From Camillea tinctor (Eukaryota > Ascomycota > Sordariomycetes > Xylariales > Xylariaceae), in assembly GCA_022578605.1 (NCBI GenBank), contig MU394103.1:62001-126000 (forward strand): a DNA stretch of 64,000 nt, written 5' to 3'. Below the pieces are notes generated by a model. The model was given only the letters and a program-made list of their open reading frames with translations, was not told where the DNA came from and did not search any database. Shown here piece by piece: positions 46,080 through 57,197 of this stretch (the stretch's first letter is position 1; each line of letters starts with the position of its first letter). The position numbers and the translations under genes were made by a program.

Positions 46080-48049
46080 TTAGTCTACGCTATACGAATC
46101 CTCCGTGTAACACCTGCACTCCGAGCTGTGGTGGTTGCACCGCGCGGGAGCGTACGCTATCCGCCGCGACCGCGACCGCGAGTGCCGGTGCCGCGACGGC
46201 CGCCGCCGCTGGTCGATGAGGAGCGGCGTCAGAGGATGGCACCACAGCCCCTCGAGGTGGTATGCTGGCGGCTCCGAGCAGCATCGCGTGTTGCTGCTTC
46301 CAGGGGGCCCCCTGCGCCCCCTGCGCCCGCGGTGGCCGTCGGCACCCGGAGCACCTGGTGGACCGCGGGGTCCTCGACGCCCGTCTTCCCTGTGAGAGCG
46401 TTAGCGGTTGCGGCATGCTTTCGGTTCTGGGAACCGCTTACCCGCGGTACCCCCGAGGTCCGCGCCGGCCTGGGTCCCCCCGACGTCCTTGAACTCCCTC
46501 AAGTCCCGGAGGTCCAGGCGACCCACGCACCCCAGGTGATCCGCGCGGTCCTGGCCGGCCTTGCTGCCCCCGATTGCCGGGCACTCCCCTAAGCCCTATG
46601 GGCCCGGGTGATCCGGGTCTGCCCGGAGGCCCCTCAGGTCCCATGGGTCCCATAGGCCCGGGTGGCCCTTCGACGGCTTCCCCCGGTTCACCACGCTGCC
46701 CCGGCACTCCTGGACGCCCTGACGCCCCCACAGGCCCTTGGGGCCCGGGAGACCCGCGCCGTCCTGGTGGCCCAGCTAATCCCCGCGGCCCAGGAGATCC
46801 GCGGGGCCCCGTCCTTCCATCTAACCCTGGCGAACCGCGGGGTCCCGGTGGACCGACAGGCCCCGGGGCACCGCAGCAACCCGGAGGTCCTGGTGGTCCC
46901 CCCGGACCCATGGGCCCTGGGGCGCCGCAGCAGCCGGGAGGTCCCCGGGGGCCTTCCGCCCCTGGTGATCCAGGACGCCCGGGGACTCCGGGAGGTCCAG
47001 GAGGGCCGCAACACCCGTCGCGCCTATAGACATTGTGAGTTGCAGTGCTAATGATGAAATAATCATATTACAACTAAGCGAGTAATGCTTAGTTGCATGC
47101 TACTTACCCAGATAGACCTGGTGGACCTGGTGGACCTGGCGGACCTTGTTCTCCGTTTCTGCCATCCCTACCGTTCCACCCTGGGGGTCCTCGTTCACTA
47201 ATGACTGTTAGTACTGATTCAGGAAGGAGGCACGTTTGCCTCAGGCTATATATAGCCTGTGCCTGGCCGTAGGCAATGGAAGTTATATACGTACCCTTTG
47301 GGACCCATCGGTCCTAGTGGTCCTATTACTCACGTATTAGAATGTAGGATGTCCTAGAGTGTTCGGTTTTGTGTCGTTTACTTACCGCAGCAACCGGGTG
47401 GTCCTTTCGGTCCGCCTGGACCCGTGGCTCCAGTATCTCCTTTATCGCCCTTGGGGCCCTTGTCTCCCTTATCTCCCTTCTCCCCCCTTTCACCCTTTTC
47501 ACCCTTATCTCCTTTGTCGCCCTGGTCGCCTTTCTCTCCTTCCGGGCCCTGAGCACCTATACTACCTGTGTCCCCCTTCTCCCCTGGAAATCCTTGTGGA
47601 CCTTGTTCTCCTGGGAGACCTGGCATCCCCATGAGGCCTTGAGGGCCTTCAGGGCCTGGTCGACCTCGGTGGCCTCGTGGGCCCCGCTTTCCTGGGATGG
47701 ACATTGAACACCTCCACACACAAAACGCAGCAGAGAGCAAAAGTAGCAGCACTAGAACGACAACAACAATAATCACAGTGGTGTCTGAAGTTCCATTAGA
47801 TGACGAAGCTGCTGCTACTGCAACAGGGGTCTGAGAGGATGTAGCTGTTGTAGTCGCAGATGTCATGCCAGCTACTGCTGCTGTCGTGGTATCACCATTT
47901 CCTAGACATATAGTCGTAACATACTCTATACCTTCCCTTGTGACTGTGAGAGTAAGGAATGTCTGGTCTCTTGCAAGGTGTACGAAGCTCGAAGAGACTG
48001 GCTGACTAACTGGATGGACTGTTGCAGTGACCGATGGAAGTATAGGCAT
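46080..48049 (-). CDS. membrane-anchored collagen-like protein
   Basis: Five exons on the minus strand (47386-48049, 47295-47322, 47108-47197, 46442-47023, 46080-46389) encode about 557 aa. Residues 1-90 are a Ser/Thr/Val-rich domain without a signal peptide, with an NGT sequon at 85-87. One membrane helix spans about 91-112 ([20 protein letters not shown]). Gly-X-Y repeats start at Gly120 and continue to about 487: roughly 122 triplets with a single two-residue interruption (GEAVE). Four triplets are Gly-Cys-Cys. The region to about 220 is rich in GEK/GDK/GER; later parts are Pro- and Arg-rich. The tail after 487 is Arg-rich with a Cys cluster. Each of four introns (GTAAGT, GTACGT, GTAAGT, GTAAGC donors) keeps the Gly register exactly, including a 28-nt exon. 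Function unknown; collagen-like proteins are rare in fungi. Confidence 0.85.
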
Positions 48050-48585
48050 GGCGAAAAAGGAGAGATATTTATAAATGAAAACCGTTCAAAAACAATTCAA
48101 AATACTATGCTATATACCGATGACTGCGCGCGATGCTAGGTGACAATCCCATCATGAACAGAAATGCCAGAGATAAATAACACGCGGCCATAGCATTTTT
48201 TGCCTTATAGAAACATGGAATATTCCTCCGCAGAGCCTTGCCCACGCTCCGCTTCCCTCGCAGGTGTACCGAAGCATGTAGGCAAAAAAAGAAAACTCGA
48301 GTATCCATCCGAAAGACTCGAATCGGGTTTCCAGAGGAGACCTCATCTAGAATAGGGAAAGCTCAACAACACGGTAGGCCAATAATCCCGATGAGATCAG
48401 AGCTAGCTTCCTCGGACACGCTTCCCCCAGGTCCATGTAAATGTAGATAGCCGTGATACGACGTAGCGTTGTGTACGATACGATACGATGCTCAGCACAC
48501 CACCTTCATGAAACAATGACGCATCCGACGGAGACGACGACCGAGGCCGTGATTTCTGCCCTTGTATAACAGCTGCTGCCAAAGG
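48050..48585. other. upstream region of the collagen-like gene
   Basis: Presumed promoter and leader. A CGATACGATACGATG short repeat lies near 48476-48490. No gene supported. Confidence 0.4.
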
Positions 48586-48930
48586 CTACATGATACATGC
48601 CAGGGTCTGTTGGTAGGTGATATCGACAGGCCCGGTAGGCTTGCAGGTGGCGTTTTGAGTGGTTGACTCCGTTTGACCGTGTGACCTACCGTTGTGATCC
48701 CGGATGGCGGCAGCATTGATGTGTGCGTAAGTTTCACACACATAGCTTGACCAGGTCTGACTTTTCTCGTCAAATGCAAAAAAAAAGGGTACTTTGATGT
48801 TGGTCACCTTGCCTTGCTGCGGCGTCGAAAGCAGAAATAATAGCTTTATTGGCATATATCACCAGCAGGCTGATCAAAACCTTCAAAGCAAATGAATTGG
48901 GTACGCATTTCCAGATCGGGAATTATAGAA
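48586..48930 (-). other. coding-like fragment with a possible frameshift
   Basis: On the minus strand a hydrophobic, signal-peptide-like stretch (KVLISLLVIYA) near 48870 runs into IISAFDAAARQ in one frame. After a nine-T run (48778-48786) coding-like sequence continues in the next frame (FAFDEKSQTWSSYVCETYAHI) to a stop at 48586. It could be a small secreted protein broken by a one-base homopolymer change, or an unresolved intron. No family recognised. Confidence 0.3.
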
Positions 48931-49256
48931 AATGACTTGATCGGTTGGGGCGTTCTTCTATAGAATATGTATTGACGCCTTGCATCTTGCATGAATTGAG
49001 CAGCGAACCTGGTACCCAACCTGCCAACTTATTGTCTCCACCCCCTCCGAGTATACAAGACTATAAAATCTCCGCGTTGCCAGTGTGGCAACAGAAGCTG
49101 TGATACACATGTCACCCAAAACAAGAAAAAACAAAAATTAGATACCTTGACCTTAAGACTGCCACGTTGTCTCTGCGTTTTTTTTTAACGAACTAGTTTG
49201 ACCTATAAACGGATCTTGTCGAGTGATGCAACCAACGGCGTACCAGGATCGAGAAA

Positions 49257-49408
49257 TTATGTAGTTGTGGTTGTGGTTGTATATGATTTGTTGTCGTCAA
49301 CACAAACATTCCGCCACATTATAATATCTCCAACCGCCTGGTTCTGGACTAAGCCAAGCACGACGATCATCTTATCGACGGATTGATCGGTACATTGAGC
49401 CACAGCTC
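49257..49408 (-). other. candidate exon of an unrecognised gene
   Basis: About 50 codons preceded by an acceptor-like TTGCAG. It reads as coding-like sequence with two Cys (AQCTDQSVDKMIVVLGL and IIMWRNVCVDDN) and a Thr repeat, then a stop. It may belong with the fragment at 48586-48930 as part of a decayed small secreted protein gene. Weak evidence. Confidence 0.25.
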
Positions 49409-52400
49409 CTGCAAGTCATTTGTTCACAGCCGGTCAGAACTGGTTGCCTCATACATATATGTCACATGTAAAATACAATTACAGGAATCTTATTATTGGC
49501 TTTACGATAGTCTTACTACGCCTACTATTCTATTATAAGCATGGGGGAAACACCATGGTAAACTCGATGGCGCCAAATAGTCCTTCGTTTTATCATCTTT
49601 ACGCGTAACAAGACCTACCTCCGAGAAAGCCACAACACCGCTGAACCAACAAAATTTATCAATAGTGGAGTGATTAAAGAAGTATATTAGATCTAAATAC
49701 TACTCTAACTAACAGCATCGAAACGGCACATTGTTTCCTTTCGGTAACTTGATCGGTCCACAGCAAAAGTGCACTTTTGGGGGCATGCCCGCCCTAGTTA
49801 TTATACATTGGAACATAAATGCGCCTCGACGGAAATCGCCTTGAACAGGCAACCGGCGTCCGAGCCTCGTTTGGAGATTTATAATGTTCTCCTATTACTT
49901 ACGAAGTTATGGTCGTGAGCTCTGTTGGACGGCAGATAGTTTTCATGCAGGAAGGCATACTTATAGTCAATAATTGGTTATGGAGCGAGGAGGCTGATAA
50001 TGAAGGTATAACAAATCGGCATAAATCATTTTACCCACCACCGGATAAGAGTTATTATAACCAAGGTTTAAAAGAGACCATGAGTTACACTGTTTCGAAT
50101 AGAGTGTATAGATAAATAACATAAAATATCTCATGAACCTTTGCAAAAAGCTACCTGACAACACTAACTACCTAACATATTCCCCAAGTTTACTTCATCC
50201 CAACATTCAAGGGCGATGAGGAACCCGTAACTAGGATTTCCAGATCACGATCTACACCTTAGCATTGAAGCCCGCAGCATTACAATGTACGAAAAGCCCG
50301 GAATAAAATCGAAGCCAAGAGGCATGCTGACTACCTATGCAGCTTGGTTACATTTGCAAAAGAGCTGCTAGACTCGACATCTCATTGGGAGTGTCCTCGA
50401 CATTCCTCCAGCTTGCCCAATCGTCAGGGTTTGAACTCTAGTTCAGCCGTTTCCAAAAGGAGTTGCATGCTGCTACTTAAGAAACAAGACGCTTCGCCAA
50501 TAGGACCGGCATGGATTGAGTGGCCAGGCAGGGGCATCAAAAAGAGCGAGAGATATAGCTCACACTATGAGGTTCATATGACTTGATTCGAGGAGAGAGA
50601 GAAAATGGCGATCACGGGAAAAAGAAAATATACAGCCGTAAGCAGGCATATGAAGATATAGGCATCCACATCGATTAGTTAGGCTAACTGATGATCTCTG
50701 ATAGATTCCTCCCTGCTTCATCATCCCGCCATTACGACTTTCGCCTTGGTCGATGTCATCATGTCCATTCTGTTGGACTTTTACCAATGCCTCATTAAGT
50801 CACATCACAAATACTATATTACTCTAGATACATAGTTGCCGAATGTCAAAGAGGAGAGATATAGAACATAAAATGTCTCTAGACCATGAACAAGAAAACA
50901 AGTAAATTCTGTGGTGGCATACGTGCGTCCCCAAACAAGGAAACAACGGCAATATCGAGCGCATATATGCACTTTCGACAACAGGCCCTATCCCTACCTT
51001 ACCAGCGCAAACGAATCTGACGACGTCGAATATTTAGGATCGCTGCTTTGATACCCGGCGGGAGTATATTGCGCCTACATGATACATCTGCAACCCTCAA
51101 ATCAGCAGGCAAGCCGCATCATAACGACCTCTTATCCAGACTGTGTTCCCTTCCTAGAAGGTCCAGGGGATATTCCCGTACGAGATGGCTTTTTCTTTCC
51201 TTTCCGAAGGTATATCAGCCTCATTACTCATTACGCTAGCAACGAAGGATAGTGTCGCTAACCCCCTCCCCCCGTTTCTATCTTCTCTCTTTCCTCATAT
51301 TGTGATGCCCCAGAGTGGTTCATAACTTACCACTGCCATCATAAATCGTCGTAAAAGCAACGAATAAACTTAGAGCCGCATAGGAAGGGAAAGAAAGAGA
51401 ACAATTTTCCCATCAGCTTTGTAGGTAACCTGCTGCCACACCGCCAAAGTGCAAATAGATTCCCCCCTCCCCTCAACGTAGGACAATGATCCCGCCAAGC
51501 TCCCACACCCCTTCAAAACGGCTCTGTCAGCAGAGTATGCTAGCTGTCTACTCGGTGCGGACCGGGCCCAGGTTACAACCCCACACGCTCCCCCGAGAGC
51601 GGGTAAGCCTCCGACCAACATACGGCCCGTCCGCCCGCGCGCTCGGGCCCCACACTAGCTAGTCGGACCCCCGACGACGACGACGAACTAGCCACACTAC
51701 CACATCCCTTGACGGGCCTCAAATCCTCACGTAGTAGAAAGAGATAGCCTTACTAGTCTCTATTAAGTCTGCGATGTGCTATCTGCCATGCATATAGGTT
51801 ATATAGTTTGCTGTCCTAGATGCCGCGCGTGATGCACGGGAGAACACAACATGCCCGCCCCCAAGGATTGTCGTTGTTGCGAAGAAGCAATACTAGCTAG
51901 TGGCATGACGGCAATAATGAGAATCGGCTTCCTGTGCGTGATCGCGGGGACACATGGTTATCTAAGAGATCACCGTTCGTCACTCGCTGGACTTCTTTTT
52001 GTGCGGTATATCCCCATCAACCTTTTCTGGAGTTGGGTGATTTCATTGCGGGTTCTACTCTGGTGTATTGGTACATAGTGTACAGACTGGGCGGGAATAA
52101 AGGGGGTGAATCAGACGCTTTCCCTGTTGTTTTTCCCGAAACCAGCAAGTATGCCGGGCTCCTGCCACCCTCCCTTCTCCTTCCCACAGAGGTGACTCTG
52201 TCCATTTGATTCGTGACAAAGTCCCGCTTCCTCATCCTATTCGTACACAAGTCCTCTAGCCTCTTTCATTCGTGGCGAGATCCGACTCGGAATCTAGCAG
52301 AACTTATTCAAAAGTGGTGAACTAGTGGCAGGTGTATGAGACGTTTCGTAAACGTAGAGTTCTCCCGTCTCCCGTCTCCCGGCCCCTTTTCTACAACGTA

Positions 52401-52474
52401 GATGAGTGTAAAGCGACCAACTATCCGCGGTTTGCCGTCCCTTCCTACATCTATCCTCTCTCACTATGGCGGCA
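49409..52474. other. gene-poor region
   Basis: About 3 kb with only short frames, none with recognisable content. Composition is mixed, with a GC-rich patch near 51580-51690 (CGACGACGACG). Possibly old repeat sequence. I see no element borders. Confidence 0.45.
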
Positions 52475-53500
52475 CTAGGTCTTCCTCCCTCGGTGCAGCG
52501 TTCTCCTCCTTTGGGGTAAAGTCTTCTCCGGGGTAGAGTTCCTCCTTTGGGGTAAAGTCTTCTCCGGGGTAGAGTCTTCACTTGAAACCTCCGATGTGGA
52601 AGTGTAAGCGCAGGGTGGGAATGAGTCGGGTTTGTATTCGAAACTTATGGAGCTGATATACTTCAATAGCCTAGTCTTCTCTTTTTTAGGCATATTCGGT
52701 TTAATACGTGCCGCCGTTAGAGCAGATCTAACCTTGCGTGCCCAGTCGGCCCTGTTGAGGACCATATGCCGCTCTATGCGATCTACGCACAACTCAGCGT
52801 TTAGCACCGCTGCGCTCATAGCCCTCTTCCTGGCAAGTTGAAGCATTTTTGCGATTTTGGCGGGGTTTGCTACTACGTCCTGAGGAAGGACTTCAAATTC
52901 CCTCTCGGAATTGATACGTAGAACTGTATCGATGGTGTTTAGCAGATAGATAAAACATGACGTCTCATCCCTCAGTAACGGTTCGAACTTGAAGCGGCGG
53001 ACTGTCAGACCCAAAGATTCCTGTCCTCTGGGTTTTTGTAACGTTTGCCACGCGCCCTCGGAAGATAATTGCTTGAGGCACACAGAAAGAACTCGGTGGG
53101 CATGGTACTTTTGGGCGAGCACCTGGCAACGCTGCATACTGCGGGTTTCGCTGGCTACTTGGGCTATTCTGGATTCAGTGAAGGCTACCTTGGGAGTCCT
53201 GTAGTATTTCCTGAAATTCGTGAATATACGGCCCATTACATCTTCGTACCTCCCCATGGCAGAGCAAACACCCATGATGAACTCTCTAGTCTTGTCCTCG
53301 ATTGGTCCGGCGCCCTTGGCTGCACGTCTCATCTTGAGCATATCTATATTAGATCCCCCCTGCGGTTCGTATTCATATTGCATGTTTTCTTTCTTTACTT
53401 TCCATGACAATTTCGGTGTCGCAGGCGCAGTTATCGCGAGCGCAGCAGCCTTTGCGCGCTTGCCCATGCCGCCCTTAGCCATCCACTTCGGCTTCGGCAT
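52475..53500 (-). CDS. orphan basic protein, 341 aa
   Basis: Intronless frame of 341 aa, no recognised family. The N-terminus is Lys/Ala-rich (GGMGKRAKAAALAI), followed by helical, basic sequence with scattered Cys. Candidate domain: KTREFIMGVCSAMGRYEDVM through FTNFRKYYRTP and TSCFIYLLNTIDTVLRI. The C-terminus contains two copies of STPEKTLPQRRN encoded by a 36-bp direct repeat, then an Arg-rich end. No signal peptide or membrane helix. In a gene-poor stretch, so it may be lineage-specific or mobile-element derived. The long intact frame favours a real protein. Confidence 0.5.
   Translation of the reverse strand: MPKPKWMAKGGMGKRAKAAALAITAPATPKLSWKVKKENMQYEYEPQGGSNIDMLKMRRAAKGAGPIEDKTREFIMGVCSAMGRYEDVMGRIFTNFRKYYRTPKVAFTESRIAQVASETRSMQRCQVLAQKYHAHRVLSVCLKQLSSEGAWQTLQKPRGQESLGLTVRRFKFEPLLRDETSCFIYLLNTIDTVLRINSEREFEVLPQDVVANPAKIAKMLQLARKRAMSAAVLNAELCVDRIERHMVLNRADWARKVRSALTAARIKPNMPKKEKTRLLKYISSISFEYKPDSFPPCAYTSTSEVSSEDSTPEKTLPQRRNSTPEKTLPQRRRTLHRGRKT
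52505..52576. repeat. two tandem 36-bp copies
   Basis: Units 52505-52540 and 52541-52576 differ only at the last base by eye. They encode the repeated STPEKTLPQRR segment of the orphan protein on the minus strand. Confidence 0.9.
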
Positions 53501-54095
53501 GATGAATGGGGGTGTAAATCACGATATTATATGGGTAGGGGATGTCTGGTTTAGTAGAAACGTAAAGTATATAGTATAAGTAGTAGGCAATGCCTGAGGT
53601 AAGGTTGGTATTAAAGAAAATAAAGATACAAATAAAAATAAAATAGTGTAAAAAGTAAAAATAACTTATCCCTGCGGGTCCCGATCTTATTCTTTTTTTT
53701 TTCTTCTATCTTTTTTTTTCAACAAGTGCTATAAAGCCACAGTGGCTAGCGCACCACTACTCTGTACTAGCTAGGTACCTAGGCTGCTAGGTAGGTGAAG
53801 TACTACGTATCTTAGTAGTCTATATGCACGGTGTCTTTAGTTCCTATTTTATTTTATTTTACCTTTTTTACCCTCATGTTTATCAAATAATACCTATATC
53901 TATCCACCTAGTAAGTACATTATTTCAATATTTACATAGTACTCTATTTAATGCACATGAGTAACTCGAAGGTTACCAATTCGCGCCAAATAGCTCTTCT
54001 GAACCCCCTGAAAATTGATAAAAGGACGGAAAATAAACAAGCACAAAATAGAAACAATCTACAAAGGAAAACAACAAAGAAATAAAGACATCCAC
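53501..54095. other. intergenic, AT-rich
   Basis: Spacer with T/A homopolymer runs (53692-53720) and CTAGGTAG-type words near 53770-53800. No gene seen. Confidence 0.5.
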
Positions 54096-54596
54096 CTAAT
54101 TAAAACAGTAACAAACGGGACAGCCAGTCTCAAACAGCTCTTCGAGCTCTAAAGGTTGATCGCAGGAATAGCAACGAGGTCCAGTCACACAACCAGAAAG
54201 AGTAGATGCATCCCGGCCGTGGCTATCTCTCTCATCCTGAGAGGGTTCAACCTGATCCCAGTCTGCCTCTGGTTCTGTCCATAGAGTCTCGAGGTCAATC
54301 TGACCATCGCTACCATCGTGTGCTGCTACTGGAGTGAATAGGTTCTGGAAATAGTTGTCAGCATCATGTATGAGGCAGGTTTCTGGAATAGGGGGCAGGG
54401 AAAAGGTGGATTCTCCTAGCATATCATGTTCGTCCTGGCCTGCTTCTGTATCAACGAAGGCAGAGTAACCCGGAGTCTCCGGTTCACTGTATACTTCTTC
54501 ATGGGTCTCCTCGCACCTAGACATGGTCTGGGTGTTCAGGTCCCCTAGTCCCAATTCCTGGCCCAAATGTATTACTCGTTCTTCCCACCACTGCAT
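54096..54596 (-). CDS. hypothetical acidic protein with a C-terminal zinc-ribbon-like motif
   Basis: 166-aa frame, strongly acidic in the middle (Glu/Asp/Ser, low complexity). The last 25 residues contain CYSCDQPLELEELFETGCPVC, that is two CxxC knuckles 14 residues apart, like a minimal zinc ribbon or half RING. No recognised family. The frame begins with ATG and MQWWEERVIHLGQELGL, a helix-like start. It may be a transcription-associated or ubiquitin-related small protein, but this is only suggested by the Cys pattern. Confidence 0.4.
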   Translation of the reverse strand: MQWWEERVIHLGQELGLGDLNTQTMSRCEETHEEVYSEPETPGYSAFVDTEAGQDEHDMLGESTFSLPPIPETCLIHDADNYFQNLFTPVAAHDGSDGQIDLETLWTEPEADWDQVEPSQDERDSHGRDASTLSGCVTGPRCYSCDQPLELEELFETGCPVCYCFN

Positions 54597-55432
54597 TATG
54601 TAGTGCTTTGCCTCGATGGAGTCAAAACAGGATTCCTGCCTATGGAATGAGGTTTCGACAAAGCGATGGCTTTACCAGGTGAGAAAGTTGGGAAGCGAGC
54701 AGTGACCGTTAGACGGAAGAGTAGTTGCTAAGGAACTCTCTTCCCTGGGTGATGCAGTTAGGACCTTTGTGTAATTATTGAACTCTGAGCTTTCTTCTCG
54801 CAATTCTGTCTTATCGAATCTCTAGTGTATAGCCCATGACGCGGCTTGCCTTTACTTATATCGGTAGCAAAGTATCGACAAGGCATTGTAAGCTATAGAC
54901 AGAACTATCGTTCAGCTACTCAACGTGCCTGTATACTTTCTTTCAGAATAAGAACAATGCTTGATTGTTCGCCTGTTCCTAAAGGAATTGTCCTTGAACA
55001 ATAAAGGGTTATACACTACATAGCATTCATAAATGTACAGAAGCCTCAGTTAAATACAATGCATTGTACATAATAGTCTCTTTTTAATATGAACATGAAA
55101 GGCTGGCAACATGTAAACCAGAAAATTTTGATGCTACTGTCGGCTTGTATTGGGTGACTCTGGTTGTTAAAAACAATGCGCTTGTCCGAGAATATTTGTG
55201 GCACACATATTCATTGAATAGCTACACGACAATGACTATTTTCAACGGTAAACTAACACCAGGAACAAATTTTCGAAGGGACTTTATTACGTAGACAGAT
55301 GTAGAGACTTATTTCACCCGTCACTTTCCGAGTGCAGTTTAGGTTTCTGCTCTGGAGCAATAGAACTGCTTAAGCGGCTGCGTTTGCCAAGTTAGGACGA
55401 CGAAAATAAGTATAGAACGTTGTGGCGAAGAC
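54597..55432. other. intergenic, no gene seen
   Basis: About 840 bp between the zinc-ribbon protein and the 3' end of the sugar transporter. AT-rich. Nothing recognised. Confidence 0.5.
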
Positions 55433-57197
55433 TCACCGTAAACCGTTTGGTTCGGCCACTTCGACCATCACCGTTGATGGTTTCTTCGCTCTCTTGTATG
55501 CGTTGAACCAAGGTCCCTTGAATACGTCGTCTATTTCCTCCATCGAAAGGCCAGCAATCTCAGGAACCATAAGGGCTACGTAGATCAAGGCGACAAAACA
55601 CCAGCCCGCAAAGAAGAGGAAGGCACCCCAGTTGTTCATAGACGAGAGCATCGAAGGAGTCCCGGAATTGACGCCGTAGAAAAATAGCCAATGGAACATC
55701 TGCGAAAGAGCGCTGCCGAATGACCGGATCCGATTCGGCCAGAGCTCTGCACCAAAGACATACGGAAGAATAAGGAGACCTAGACGCGGAGTATCGAAAT
55801 ATCAGTCTCTGTGCAGGCCTATGTTAATATCATGCAGGACCACTTACCGACTGCATAACCAAATCCGTGGCAGAAAATAGCAGCGATGGCAGCGTGGGAT
55901 GCGTCCTCCGTCACATTGTCCTGCTGTCTAAATTTGATATACACACCAATATAGATATCGGATATCATCTGGATCGTAATTCCGGTGAATAGCGACTTTC
56001 TGCGTCCTAGGGCATCGATAAAAAAGAAGGAGGCAATGATAGTGAAAAAAAACTTGGCCATACTATACATGCCACTAAGGAACAGACTGCGCCTGGTGTC
56101 TCCTCCTAGACCCATGAAGCTTAGAATAGGTACCAGATATGAAGTCACCGAGTTAGCTCCCGATAATTGAGCCAAGGCATACGAAATCAACGCCTGTTGG
56201 ACTCGACGGAGATTGGACGGGACCGTGAATGTCTCCTTGACGATGGCGACGAAACTGTTCGATTCTTCACCCGTCAGGCCGATCTCCTTGGAAATCGATG
56301 CTTGAATTTCCTCGATCTCGCTGCGGACTCGGGGGTGCTCTTCTGGCAAGCCGCGTAGTTCGACAAGCGTCTGGATGGCCTCGGCATCACGGCCGCGCAC
56401 GAACAGCCAACGCGGTGACTCGCACAGGAAGAAACTCGCGATGATGCATATCAACATAAAGACGCAAGGTGAGAACCAGACGATCTGGTACTGCAGTCGA
56501 TTCACGGCGAGCGAGTAGACACCATAGACACAGAAGCACGACACAGTTAACGACATGAGCATAGCGACGCTAAACCACGAAGCTAAGAGGCCGCGCATCT
56601 CCGAAGGCGCGATCTCAACGATAGCCATGGTGCCGAGGACAGTGAGGGGCCCAATGCCGAGCCCAGAGACGATGCGCGCAGCATAGAGCGCAGAGAGGTT
56701 GGGCGCCGCGGTGGCGATCATCTGGCCAATGATCCAGATGGTCACGTACAAGCGGAAGGACCACAGACGGCCTATGCGGTCATTGACGAAGAACGAGAGG
56801 CCGGCACCTACGCCGCAGCCGATGTACACGAGAGACACGAAATGCGAAATGGCCTTGGGGTTCGTGCCCGAGCTGATGCCAAAGTGCTGCTGGAAACCTG
56901 GCAGAGACGGTATCACGGACGAAGAACCTTGGTCCCATGCTGCGCACACACATATACACGTTAGAAGCCTCTACGCAAAACAGATGGGTGGATAGAGAGA
57001 TAGATAAATGAATGGACATGGCAATGGTCGAAGATATGAATTCAAAGGAAGGCCATACTGATGGGAATGCCACTTGTCGCGTATAGAACCGCCGACAAGA
57101 GAAGCCGCTGGTTGAAGACAACTTCCGGCGGTGCCGCTCGCATCGCCCGCGCATACTTCGCGATCGTGGATTCGGTGAATATAGTACCCAACCCCAT
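55433..57197 (-). CDS. MFS sugar transporter
   Basis: Plasma-membrane sugar/H+ symporter of the major facilitator superfamily, about 525 aa from exons 57059-57197, 55848-56939 and 55433-55779. About twelve hydrophobic segments. Family signatures: DRIGRLWSFR in loop 2-3, CESPRWL (PESPRW in most relatives; here the first Pro is Cys) and DALGRRK in loop 8-9. After the second splice come FGAELWPNRIRSFG and VPEIAGLSMEEID. The first exon was chosen because MGLGTIFTESTIAKYARA followed by a GTATGG donor leads in frame into TWDQGSSSVIPSLPGFQ. Substrate not predictable; closest in style to hexose/quinate-type carriers. Divergent to the FAD oxidase at 58114. Confidence 0.88.

Noticed and set aside
46574..47051. 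Plus-strand Pro/Gly-rich frames that look collagen-like
   Set aside because: GGN/CCN codons read as Gly and Pro on both strands. The minus strand has the perfect register across introns plus a membrane helix and start codon.
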